Shown: piece by piece, positions 1 through 8,096 of the stretch
How positions within the stretch are numbered: the stretch's first letter is position 1
Layout: each line of letters opens with the position of its first letter
Source of the DNA: Bacteroidales bacterium
Lineage (GTDB): Bacteria > Bacteroidota > Bacteroidia > Bacteroidales > JAFGUD01
Reading direction: 5' to 3'
Length of the DNA: 36,010 nucleotides
Assembly: GCA_016936595.1 (NCBI GenBank)
Contig: JAFGXO010000070.1
Span: 1-36,010 of the forward strand
Notes under the pieces: generated by a model
The model's input: the letters and a program-made list of their open reading frames with translations, nothing else
The model's database searches: none
What the model was told of the DNA's origin: nothing
Program-made: the position numbers and the translations under genes

Positions 1-10
1 GTTCAAAATT

Positions 11-44
11 TTGATTTTAATATTCTTTAAAATTATTATTTTTG
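11..44 (+). promoter_or_regulatory. Putative Bacteroidota-type promoter of the ion channel gene
   Basis: TATTTTTG at 37-44 matches the Bacteroidota -7 consensus TAnnTTTG. A TTG at 11-13 could be the -33 element, but the 23-base spacing is at the long end. The start codon lies 46 bases beyond the -7 box. In DNA this AT-rich such boxes also occur by chance. Confidence 0.45.
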
Positions 45-90
45 CACCCCAAATTTCAAATATATTAATTAACATATTAAATTCTAAGTT

Positions 91-975
91 ATGTTGAGCT
101 TTGTAGAAAAATACAAAACTTTTTTCAAAAAAATTGCAGATTCAAATTGGTTTAAAAACACAATAACCATTGTTATTTTATTGGCCGGTATTTTAGTTGG
201 TATTGAAACTTATACTCATTTTGCACATGAGCATCATACAATATTACACATTTTTGACCAGCTTATTTTATACATATTTGTAATTGAGATTGCAGTAAAA
301 ATGCTGTCGGAGGGTAATAAACCATGGAATTATTTTAAAGATGGTTGGAACGTCTTTGACTTTATTATTGTTGCAGCTGCCTTTATGCCTTTTGGCGGAA
401 GTTCTGTTGCAATACTTCGATTATTAAGATTATTAAGGGTTTTAAAACTTGTAAAAGCTTTGCCAAAATTACAAATGTTAGTTGGAGCATTACTTAAAAG
501 TATTCCTTCAATGGGTTATGTGTCAATCCTTTTAATGTTACTGTTCTACATTTATGCTGTTGCAGGTGTATTTTTCTTTGGCGATAATGACCCAATTCAC
601 TTTAAAGATTTACAAACTTCCATGCTATCGCTTTTTAGAGTTGTTACACTTGAAGACTGGACAGATTTGATGTATATAAATATGTTTGGTTGCGAAAATT
701 ATGGTTACGACGGCAATATGAGTATTTGCGTCAATTCAAAAGCATCTCCACTTTTAAGTGCCGGTTTTTTTGTATCTTTTGTAATGATTGGCACAATGAT
801 TATTCTTAATCTATTTATTGGCGTTATTATGACCGGAATGGACGAAGCGAGGGTAGAGATGGAGGCAGAAGAGTATTCTGAAAGTAAAGGTTTAACACAC
901 GATATTGAAACATTAGAACAAAAACTTGACGAAATGCAAAAATTATTGCAAAAATTTAAATCACAAAACACCTAA
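91..975 (+). CDS. Single-domain voltage-gated cation channel (BacNaV/CaV-like)
   Basis: This is a six-transmembrane voltage-gated channel of the NaChBac/NavAb family, expected to act as an inner-membrane homotetramer; 294 aa is normal for the family. S1-S3 lie at about residues 23-100. S4 follows with positive residues at every third position (R110, R113, R116, K119, K122). The pore domain spans about 140-250, with the filter TLEDWTD at 186-192 and S6 at about 221-250. A heptad-like C-terminal tail (about 268-292) resembles the coiled coil that holds these tetramers together. Unlike the sodium channels (TLESWxx), this filter has acidic residues at E188, D189 and D192, like the engineered calcium channel CavAb (TLDDWSD), so calcium selectivity is inferred. 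The loop between filter and S6 is long and carries Cys201 and Cys213, a possible disulfide. The gene stands alone, convergent with rdgB. Confidence 0.9.
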   Translation: MLSFVEKYKTFFKKIADSNWFKNTITIVILLAGILVGIETYTHFAHEHHTILHIFDQLILYIFVIEIAVKMLSEGNKPWNYFKDGWNVFDFIIVAAAFMPFGGSSVAILRLLRLLRVLKLVKALPKLQMLVGALLKSIPSMGYVSILLMLLFYIYAVAGVFFFGDNDPIHFKDLQTSMLSLFRVVTLEDWTDLMYINMFGCENYGYDGNMSICVNSKASPLLSAGFFVSFVMIGTMIILNLFIGVIMTGMDEARVEMEAEEYSESKGLTHDIETLEQKLDEMQKLLQKFKSQNT

Positions 976-1081
976 CATATTTGGAAACAAAAAAGGCGTC
1001 AATCACATAATCATCTGATTAATAATTAAATAAAGAAACAATAATTTTTGTATCTGTAATTATTTAATTGTAAATTAAACG

Positions 1082-1107
1082 AAGTGTTTCTTTAAACGCT
1101 TTTTTTT
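1082..1107 (+). terminator. Rho-independent terminator after the ion channel gene
   Basis: AAGTGTTT (1082-1089) pairs with AAACGCTT (1094-1101), with one G-U wobble and a 4-base loop, and a T run follows to 1107. The T run is oriented for plus-strand transcription and touches the stop codon of the convergent rdgB. Confidence 0.6.
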
Positions 1108-1681
1108 AATATTTTGTCAAAAATTCAACAAGTTTTTGTGTAGCTAATCCCCTGTGACTAATAGAATTTTTTAATTCAGCCGACATTTGAGCATAAGTAA
1201 TATCGTAACCTTCAGGCATAAAAATAGGGTCGTAACCAAAGCCGTCGGAACCTTGCGGCTCGGTAGTTATTGTTCCGTTTACAATTCCCTCAAAAAAATA
1301 TTCTTTTTGGTCAATAATCAAACTAATTACAGTAATAAAACGAGCTTTGCGATTAGTTTTTCTGTCCATTTCTTTCAATGCTTTGTACATATTATCTTCA
1401 TAAGTGGCATTTTCTCCGGCATAACGAGCCGAATACACTCCGGGTTCTCCATTTAATGCCTCAATTTCTAAACCTGTATCGTCGGCAAAACAATTGATCT
1501 TATATCTATCATGAATAAAATGAGACTTTTGTGAAGCATTTTCGGGAATAGTAGGATTTGTTTCAGGAATATCACCAAAAAAACCAATATCTTTTAATGA
1601 TTTAATGCTAAATTTATCTTTTAAAATTGCACTTATTTCTGATAACTTGTGCAAATTATTTGTTGCAAAAATTAGTTCCAT
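1106..1681 (-). CDS. rdgB: XTP/dITP diphosphatase (RdgB/HAM1 family)
   Basis: This enzyme hydrolyses non-canonical purine nucleoside triphosphates (XTP, dITP, ITP) to monophosphate and pyrophosphate, keeping deaminated bases out of DNA and RNA in the cytoplasm. The 191 aa length is typical. The N-terminal segment with FATNN and K12 is the family nucleotide-binding start; [12 protein letters not shown] (about 65-76) holds the acidic metal and substrate residues; [21 protein letters not shown] and the C-terminal SHRGLA are all family signatures. The start is the ATG at 1681, directly in front of the conserved N terminus. It appears to be transcribed alone, convergent with the ion channel gene, with an AT-rich spacer upstream. 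I saw no clear promoter box. Confidence 0.95.
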   Translation of the reverse strand: MELIFATNNLHKLSEISAILKDKFSIKSLKDIGFFGDIPETNPTIPENASQKSHFIHDRYKINCFADDTGLEIEALNGEPGVYSARYAGENATYEDNMYKALKEMDRKTNRKARFITVISLIIDQKEYFFEGIVNGTITTEPQGSDGFGYDPIFMPEGYDITYAQMSAELKNSISHRGLATQKLVEFLTKY

Positions 1682-2032
1682 AAAATTATTTTTTTTGAAA
1701 TTAAAATTTTAAATATTAGAAAAATAAACATACTTAATTAAACTTCAAGCGTAATACTTTTTAACTTTTTTACGCTTAAAACTACACTACAAATAAACAA
1801 AAACATTATCACAATTTCAAAAACAATAAAACTGCTAAAAAATCAGAAAAAAACAAAACACAACTGACATCTTGTCGCAACAAACAAAGAGAGTTAAACA
1901 AGCAATGACAAGTTAAAAATCTAATTACAAGCTATTTACAATATAAAAACACACATCTCCATCATTTCATAAATATACAATGGCATATCGTTTGAAAGAA
2001 AAGAACAGAATTGTTAAAAAAAAAATTGAAAT
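1682..2032. other. Intergenic region between divergent rdgB and htpG
   Basis: This 351-base AT-rich stretch holds no gene. It must carry the start signals of both rdgB and htpG. I see GACA-TCT-TGTC at 1866-1876, TTGT-CGCA-ACAA at 1872-1883, and CTTGTC (1871-1876) repeated inverted as GACAAG (1907-1912). A near-match to the -7 box, with three spacer bases instead of two, lies at 1986-1994. None of these is strong evidence of an operator. Confidence 0.4.
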
Positions 2033-4099
2033 ATGGATGCTCAAAAAGGAAAAATTGGTGTAACTGCGGAAAATATTTTTCCAATAATTAAAAAGTTTTT
2101 ATACTCTGAACAAGAAATATTTTTACGTGAACTTGTTTCAAATGCAGTTGACGCAACTCAAAAAATAAAAACACTTGCACGAACAGGCGAACTAAAAGAA
2201 GAGCTTGGCGATTTAACTATCAGGGTTAAAGTTGACAAAGAAAATAAAACAATAATTATTTCGGATCAGGGTATTGGAATGACAGCCGAAGAGGTCGAAA
2301 AATATATCAACCAAATTGCTTTTACCGGAGCAAACGATTTTCTTGACAAGTACAAAGATAAAATTGATGCAATTATCGGACATTTTGGCTTGGGATTTTA
2401 TTCAGCCTACATGGTTGCAAGCAAAGTTGAACTTATTACTAAATCGTATCAAGAAGGAGCTCAAGCTGTTAGATGGACTTGCGATGGATCACCAGAATAC
2501 ACTCTTGAAAATGCAGAACGCGAAAACAGAGGAACTGACATTATTTTACACATTGCCGAAGACTCTGAAGAATACTTAGATGACAATAAAATTAGAGGCT
2601 TATTAGAAAAATACTCTAAATTTTTACCTATTCCTATTGGTTTTGGAAAAGAAACTGAATACAAAGACAACAAACAGGTTGAAACAGACAAAGATATTAT
2701 CATTAATGAAACTGCCCCTCTTTGGACTAAAGCACCTGCTGAAATTAAAGACGAAGATTACAAAGAATTTTACAAAAAACTATATCCTCAAAACTGGGAA
2801 GAACCTTTATTTCACATTCATTTGAATGTTGATTTTCCGTTTACTTTAACCGGAATTTTATACTTCCCAAAAATCAGATCAAATCTGGAAGTTCAAAAAA
2901 ACAAAATACAACTATATTCAAATCAGGTGTTTGTAACTGATTCTGTTGAAAATATTGTACCCGAATTTTTAACTCTTTTGCATGGAGTTATAGATTCACC
3001 GGATATTCCTTTAAATGTTTCTCGTAGCTATTTGCAAAGCGATTCTAATGTTCGTAAAATTTCGAGCCACATAACTAAAAAAGTTGCTGACAAATTGTCG
3101 GAAATATTTAAAAATAATAGAGTCGATTTAGAAAAAAAATGGGACGATTTAAAACTGTTTATTCAGTACGGCATGATGTCGGACGATAAATTTTACGACA
3201 GAGCTAAAAGTTTCTTCATGTTTAAAAATATTGACAACAAATATTTTTCTATTGAAGAATACGATAAAATAGTAAAAGAAAATCAAACAGACAAAGACGG
3301 AAAACTAATTTATTTATACGCAACCAATAAAACAGAGCAGTTTAAATTCATAAACGACGCAAAAGACAAAGGTTACGATGTTCTTTTATTTGAAGGTGCC
3401 TTTGACATGCCTTTTGTAAATATGTACGAAACAAAACTTGAAAATGCTCGTTTTGCACGCGTTGATTCTGATATCATCGAAAATTTAATTTCAAAGGAAG
3501 ACAAAAAAGAAATATCTATTTCTAAAACTGAACAAGACGACTTAACAAAAGTTTACGAAGCGGTTGCTCCGGATAAAGTTGGAACTTATTTTGTTCAATT
3601 TAACGAACTTGGCGAAAACGAACTTCCGGTTGTTATTACTCAAAGTGAATACATGCGTAGAATGAAAGATGTTGGCTTAATGGGCGGACCAGAAGTTAGC
3701 TTGTACAACAATTTGCCCGATAACTATAACCTTGTTGTTAACACCGGACACCCATTAACTAAACAAGTTATTGAAAATAAAAATACTGATTTAAGTGAAA
3801 ATCTTAATGATATTGCGGATAAAATTAAAAAAGTTGAAGCTGATATTGAAGCTTTAGATAAAATTACTAAAGATAAAAAAGAAGAGGAAATTTCGCAAGA
3901 AGAAAAAGAGAAAAAAGCAAAATTACAAGAAGAAAAAAGCAAATTTGAAACCGAAAAAAGTAAATTATTAAAAGAATGGGGCATGAAAAACAATTTAGTA
4001 AAACAAATTGTTGATTTAGCTCTGTTGTCAAAAAACCTTTTACAAGGTGAAAGTTTATTACAATTTGTGAAACGTTCTGTTGATTTTATCGAAAAATAA
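2033..4099 (+). CDS. htpG: Molecular chaperone HtpG (bacterial Hsp90)
   Basis: This is the cytosolic ATP-dependent chaperone of the Hsp90 family. The N-terminal GHKL ATPase domain shows ELVSNAVDA (about 33-41, with the catalytic Glu and metal-binding Asn), DQGIGM (about 79-84) and GHFGLGFYSAYM (about 115-126). The middle and C-terminal dimerisation domains follow. At 688 aa it is longer than the E. coli protein (624 aa). The extra length lies largely in a highly charged Lys/Glu-rich stretch at about 592-645, likely helical, before the last dimerisation helices; longer HtpG proteins are usual in Bacteroidota. The start at 2033 fits the conserved N terminus. It is a single-gene unit ended by a strong hairpin. 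Heat-stress control is likely from family knowledge but is not shown by the sequence. Confidence 0.97.
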   Translation: MDAQKGKIGVTAENIFPIIKKFLYSEQEIFLRELVSNAVDATQKIKTLARTGELKEELGDLTIRVKVDKENKTIIISDQGIGMTAEEVEKYINQIAFTGANDFLDKYKDKIDAIIGHFGLGFYSAYMVASKVELITKSYQEGAQAVRWTCDGSPEYTLENAERENRGTDIILHIAEDSEEYLDDNKIRGLLEKYSKFLPIPIGFGKETEYKDNKQVETDKDIIINETAPLWTKAPAEIKDEDYKEFYKKLYPQNWEEPLFHIHLNVDFPFTLTGILYFPKIRSNLEVQKNKIQLYSNQVFVTDSVENIVPEFLTLLHGVIDSPDIPLNVSRSYLQSDSNVRKISSHITKKVADKLSEIFKNNRVDLEKKWDDLKLFIQYGMMSDDKFYDRAKSFFMFKNIDNKYFSIEEYDKIVKENQTDKDGKLIYLYATNKTEQFKFINDAKDKGYDVLLFEGAFDMPFVNMYETKLENARFARVDSDIIENLISKEDKKEISISKTEQDDLTKVYEAVAPDKVGTYFVQFNELGENELPVVITQSEYMRRMKDVGLMGGPEVSLYNNLPDNYNLVVNTGHPLTKQVIENKNTDLSENLNDIADKIKKVEADIEALDKITKDKKEEEISQEEKEKKAKLQEEKSKFETEKSKLLKEWGMKNNLVKQIVDLALLSKNLLQGESLLQFVKRSVDFIEK

Positions 4100-4119
4100 A
4101 CCAATTGTTTATAATTAAT

Positions 4120-4150
4120 AAAGCCGCCAAATTTTTTGTGCGGCTTTTTT
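4120..4150 (+). terminator. Terminator of htpG, possibly bidirectional
   Basis: AAAGCCGC (4120-4127) pairs perfectly with GCGGCTTT (4140-4147) across a 12-base loop, followed by a T run to 4150. It is the clearest terminator in the window. Read from the minus strand, the hairpin is followed by a weaker T-rich stretch, so it may also end the converging glycosyltransferase transcript. Confidence 0.85.
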
Positions 4151-4153
4151 ATG

Positions 4154-5125
4154 TTATGTTCGTTTCAGTATTTTTTTCTTGTTTAAAATATTCCAATTTG
4201 AATACCCAAAAATAGTTCGGTTTCCAAATAAATATCTTTCTAAAAAAGTAAGTAAAATATATTTGAATTTCTCGTGTTTCATCTTTTTTCTTTCAGGAGC
4301 AGGCTTATTACCGTAGTTCAAATCATCTTTCCAATCAAATTTACTAATCCAATTAGTCATTATTTTAGGGTGCGTACCATCAAAAATTTTCAACCGGCTT
4401 AAATCACCATAATCAAATTTGTTTGCTGAATCTTTAAAATCAATATTCACTTTTTTCTGTCCGTGATGAATTGTTGCTAACGCTTTATTTTTACTTTGCA
4501 TAAACTTTGGCGGACGAACCCAACCATAATGATATATATAAACCTCTGATTTAATGACATTTAGCGATGATGTTTTGTTTTTTGTACGATACGAAACCCC
4601 ATCAAAATCTAAAATACGTTTAAAAGACTGAGCCGAAGCATAAGAGTAAATATCCGGCTTATTTCTTACTAATCTAATTTCGTGTTTGTACCAACCATGA
4701 TAATCATTGTGATGCTGATAATCTCCGAAAAAATGCAAATATTTAAACAAAAAACCGTCAACCTCATCATAATCAAGATAAGTTTGACAAAGCTGTTTTA
4801 TTTGAGGCAAATATTTTTCATGCACAACCTCATCGGCTTGCAAATAAAAAATCCAATCGCCGGTTGCCGCATTTTTTGCAATATTTGTTTGATGAGCGTT
4901 TATGGTTCCGTTTTTAAAAGTATCGGTATCCCATACTGTGCTAATAATCTTTATTTTATCAGAATTTATTTTTTGAATTTCTTCAAGTGTTTTATCATCT
5001 TGGTCGCAATTGCCCAGAGCAACAATAAATTCATCGCATATTGGTAAAATTGATTCTATGGCTTGTTTTATCGGATAATAAAGTTTATTGGCATTTTTTG
5101 CCATTGTAATTCCACTTATTTTCAT
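4154..5125 (-). CDS. Glycosyltransferase family 2 protein
   Basis: The protein has the GT-A fold of family 2 glycosyltransferases, which move a sugar from a nucleotide sugar to an acceptor. Visible features are the N-terminal strand with Asn11, the segment ending in CDEFIVALGNCDQD (about 30-43), and LQADE at 95-99, which sits where the metal-binding DXD motif belongs. The remaining C-terminal part (about 115-323) is rich in aromatic and basic residues. There is no membrane segment, so it is cytoplasmic or peripheral. It is 323 aa and lies 10 bases after the SecD-head-like lipoprotein gene, probably co-transcribed. The sugar and acceptor cannot be read from the sequence. It is not next to the Wzz/ligase pair at 32-34.6 kb. 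Confidence 0.8.
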   Translation of the reverse strand: MKISGITMAKNANKLYYPIKQAIESILPICDEFIVALGNCDQDDKTLEEIQKINSDKIKIISTVWDTDTFKNGTINAHQTNIAKNAATGDWIFYLQADEVVHEKYLPQIKQLCQTYLDYDEVDGFLFKYLHFFGDYQHHNDYHGWYKHEIRLVRNKPDIYSYASAQSFKRILDFDGVSYRTKNKTSSLNVIKSEVYIYHYGWVRPPKFMQSKNKALATIHHGQKKVNIDFKDSANKFDYGDLSRLKIFDGTHPKIMTNWISKFDWKDDLNYGNKPAPERKKMKHEKFKYILLTFLERYLFGNRTIFGYSNWNILNKKKILKRT

Positions 5126-5135
5126 CTAAGTAAGT

Positions 5136-5603
5136 TTATTGTTTAAATTGCTTAAAAGCGTCAATAACTTCGGCTATAGAATTATCATTATAAGAAGTAG
5201 TTAAAACAATTTTCCCTTCCAATATTTCAGTTCTTATTGTTGGTGCTACAATAAGTTTATCGCCAAAAATTATTGCCAATTGTTCATCAATATGTTGTGC
5301 TGTATAATCAGAAAATTTAATTGTGCCTTCGGGAGTTAATTCTATATACAGTTCAACCATATTTGTTGTTTTATTTTTTTGCTTTTTAATTAATTCAATT
5401 TCATTTACCGAAATAATAACATTGGTATCAATAAAAACAAAGTTGGTTGAATCATCGTAAAAATAAATTTTTTGTCCCGTCATAACAACAGGATAAAATC
5501 CATTATATTTGGTGTCTAAAATTGATGATGTTTTTTGGGACATCAATAAATTACAAGAAACAAAAATTGAAATTACAACAAGAAACAAAAAAGCTCTTTT
5601 CAT
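5136..5603 (-). CDS. Small lipoprotein with a SecD P1-head-like domain
   Basis: This 155 aa protein begins with a hydrophobic signal sequence ending FVSC, with Cys17 a plausible lipid anchor. Residues about 82-150 resemble the P1 head subdomain of SecD/SecDF: LYIELTPEGTIKFSDYT, then LAIIFGDKLIVAPTIR, then an EGKIVL strand and a final helix, in the order and spacing of SecD. The rest of SecD (12-TM-type membrane channel, P1 base) is absent, so this is a free-standing domain and not the translocase itself. It is a short gene ahead of a glycosyltransferase gene. What the domain does alone is not known to me. It might bind exported polypeptides in the periplasm, which is inference. The lipobox is acceptable but not perfect; cleavage by signal peptidase I after residue 23 is the alternative. 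Confidence 0.7.
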   Translation of the reverse strand: MKRAFLFLVVISIFVSCNLLMSQKTSSILDTKYNGFYPVVMTGQKIYFYDDSTNFVFIDTNVIISVNEIELIKKQKNKTTNMVELYIELTPEGTIKFSDYTAQHIDEQLAIIFGDKLIVAPTIRTEILEGKIVLTTSYNDNSIAEVIDAFKQFKQ

Positions 5604-6238
5604 TTTTTTATGTTTTTTTTACAAAATAAATAAATTTTCACTAATTACAGGTAAAAATCCACTCCCCTACCCTAATTTTAACGTCAATTTTTTTGTGCTA
5701 ATTTTTTTTAAATCAAGTTAACTTTACATGGTTACGTTTTTTTTTAAAAATAAACGAGTTAAGACAACAATATAATCATTAAAATCCTGAAATTCAGCGA
5801 TATGTAATTTGCACAATTTTTAACAAGTCTAAAATATAGAAATTAACATCATAAAAAAAAGGAGTTAGATGTTTAAAAAAAAATTAAATTTTTGAAATTA
5901 TCAAAAACAAAATTAAAACTTAATATTTATCGATCTAAATACAAAAAAAAACTCAAATATTTTCCACTAAACTTAGTCGGGCTATTTTTAAAAGGAATTT
6001 CAAAAAATTAAAAATAAAACACTTATTTTATTTATTAGTAACTTAGAAAAAACAAGACAAAAACATAAAACACTAATAATAAGCAACTTACAAGCATATT
6101 AACATTTGTAAATAGTAAATAGTGAAAATAAAATATAAATGTTTATTTTTGTAACAATTGATTTTTTAAAAATGTAAACACTATTTTACTTTTGTAAATA
6201 TTTATTTTAATTTTTACATTTAAACTTTACTTAAAGAC
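5604..6238. other. Gene-free AT-rich spacer between divergent genes
   Basis: This 635-base stretch contains no open frame that I would call a gene and no structural RNA that I can recognise. It separates the divergent SecD-head-like lipoprotein gene and the M1 peptidase gene, and so holds both promoters. Two -7-like boxes for the peptidase lie at 6144-6151 and 6187-6194. A heptamer GTAAATA occurs twice in tandem at 6108-6121, and its near-inverse CACTATTTTAC is at 6179-6189. The rest is poly-A and poly-T rich. Confidence 0.5.
6187..6194 (+). promoter_or_regulatory. Putative -7 box upstream of the M1 peptidase gene
   Basis: TACTTTTG fits TAnnTTTG and ends 44 bases before the start codon. The nearest TTG (6158-6160) is 26 bases upstream, longer than usual for a -33 element. 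A second match, TATTTTTG, lies at 6144-6151. Confidence 0.35.
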
Positions 6239-8092
6239 ATGAATAAATTACTTATTACTTTTTTAATATTAAATTTTTTTATAGTTTTAAACGTTTTTAG
6301 TGATGGCTTTAATTATGATATAACTTACCATAAATTAGAATTTTATGTTAACCCTTCAGTAAAATATATAGAAGGAAAAATCACAACACATTACAAACCT
6401 TTATATGATGATTTTAATCAAATATCATTTAATCTTGATGATAAACTAATTGTTGATTCAGTAAAACAAAACAATATAATATTAGATTTTACGCATCTAA
6501 ATGATACTTTAACTATTACATTAACAAGAAACTCACCTAAATTAGAAGTTGATTCAATTAGTGTTTATTATCATGGAGTTCCAGCAAACAATGGATTTGG
6601 CTCATTTTCGGTTAGTTCACATAGAGGAACACCAATTTTGTGGACACTTTCGGAACCATTTGGAGCAAAAACTTGGTGGCCCTGCAAAGAAGCACTAAAC
6701 GACAAGGCTGATTCTATTGATTTGCTTGTTACTGTACCAAAACAATACAAAGTTGCCGGGAATGGCTTAATTTTCAAAGAAACTATAACTAACGATAGTT
6801 TAAAAACGGTATTTTGGAAGCACCGCTACCCAATTACAGCATATTTAATTGCTTTTTCAGTAACAAACTACGCTGAATATTACGATTATGTTAAAATTAA
6901 CGACTCAATAACAATTCCAATCTTAGAATATGTTTATCCTGAAGATTCAGTGGCTGCGAGAAGAAAGACTTCTGACATAATAGATGTTTTAAAATTTTAC
7001 AGTGATACGTTTATGTTATATCCATTTGCAAATGAAAAATATGGGCAAGCACAATTTGGATGGGGCGGGGGAATGGAACATCAAACAATGACATTTTTGA
7101 GTAATTTTAACCATGAATTAATGGCTCATGAGCTTGCACATCAGTGGTTTGGGAATTACATTACTTGCGGAAGTTGGCATGATATATGGCTTAACGAAGG
7201 ATTTGCAGTGTATCTTGAAGGACTAACATGCGAGCAAGGTTTAGCTCCAAAATCATGGGACAGATGGAAAAAAACAACAATGTACCAAGCAACAATTTTC
7301 CCTTATGGCTCTGTTTATGTAGAAGATACAACATCGGTAAGTAGAATTTTTGACTACAACTTAACCTACATGAAAGGAGGAATGTTGTTACATTTACTAA
7401 GATGGCAAATAGGCGATAAAGCATTTTTTGACGGAATAAGAAATTATTTACATGACCCTAAACTTGCATATTCTTATGCAACAATTGATGATTTAAAGAA
7501 GCATTTTGAAAATACTTGCAATTGCGATTTAACTTATTTTTTTGATGATTGGTACTACGGCCAAGGTTATCCTATATATAAAATTGATTGGTGGCAAACA
7601 AACGACAATAAATTACACATAAAAATAAATCAAAGACATTCAGCAGGAGAAGACAATTTTTTTGAACTAAAAATTCCCGTAAAAATATACAGCAATTATA
7701 GCGATAGCATTATTGTTCTAAATAATACAAAACAAGACGAAATATTTATGTTTGATGAAAATTATAAAATTTCAAATATTATATTTGACCCGGAAACCTG
7801 GATAATTACGACAAATGTAGTTGTATCGCAGATAATTAAAAACATTGACGACGTAGATGTAAAAATAACACCTAATCCGGTTCAAAATAAATTTTTAATT
7901 GAATTTCCGATAGAAACAACCATTAAAAATTACGCGATTTTTGATACACTCGGCAAAGAATTTGCTAATGAAACATTAAATCTTAGAACAAATAAATTAC
8001 ATATTAACGTCAAATATTTAAACGCCGGCATCTACATTCTAAACGTTACTACCACAGACGGTTTTATCACAAAAAATTTCATAAAAAACTAA
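6239..8092 (+). CDS. Secreted M1-family aminopeptidase with type IX sorting domain
   Basis: This is a gluzincin metallopeptidase of family M1. An N-terminal signal peptide (about 1-22) precedes the M1 beta-saddle domain. The catalytic domain has the zinc motif HELAH at 297-301 and the third ligand Glu320 in NEGFA, exactly the HEXXH-18-E spacing. The exopeptidase loop, normally GxMEN, reads GGGMEH at about 278-283, so the Asn is replaced by His. LTYMKGG supplies the likely catalytic Tyr. Residues about 535-617 form a C-terminal sorting domain of the type IX (Por) secretion system, recognisable by ITPNPVQN, the following beta strands, LNAGIYIL and a terminal Lys-Asn. The enzyme is therefore predicted to cross the outer membrane and be released or surface-anchored after tail removal. 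The type IX machinery itself is not in the window. A K+ channel gene starts 4 bases after the stop codon. Confidence 0.92.
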   Translation: MNKLLITFLILNFFIVLNVFSDGFNYDITYHKLEFYVNPSVKYIEGKITTHYKPLYDDFNQISFNLDDKLIVDSVKQNNIILDFTHLNDTLTITLTRNSPKLEVDSISVYYHGVPANNGFGSFSVSSHRGTPILWTLSEPFGAKTWWPCKEALNDKADSIDLLVTVPKQYKVAGNGLIFKETITNDSLKTVFWKHRYPITAYLIAFSVTNYAEYYDYVKINDSITIPILEYVYPEDSVAARRKTSDIIDVLKFYSDTFMLYPFANEKYGQAQFGWGGGMEHQTMTFLSNFNHELMAHELAHQWFGNYITCGSWHDIWLNEGFAVYLEGLTCEQGLAPKSWDRWKKTTMYQATIFPYGSVYVEDTTSVSRIFDYNLTYMKGGMLLHLLRWQIGDKAFFDGIRNYLHDPKLAYSYATIDDLKKHFENTCNCDLTYFFDDWYYGQGYPIYKIDWWQTNDNKLHIKINQRHSAGEDNFFELKIPVKIYSNYSDSIIVLNNTKQDEIFMFDENYKISNIIFDPETWIITTNVVVSQIIKNIDDVDVKITPNPVQNKFLIEFPIETTIKNYAIFDTLGKEFANETLNLRTNKLHINVKYLNAGIYILNVTTTDGFITKNFIKN

Positions 8093-8096
8093 TATA

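Noticed and set aside
3724-4104. A 126-codon open frame opposite the 3' end of htpG
   Set aside because: It is a shadow of the Lys/Glu-rich htpG coding sequence, with a Ser/Phe-rich product and no family resemblance.
5604-6238. A small RNA or hidden gene in the long spacer
   Set aside because: No open frame of useful length, no GC-richer island and no stable hairpin with a T run stood out in this very AT-rich stretch.
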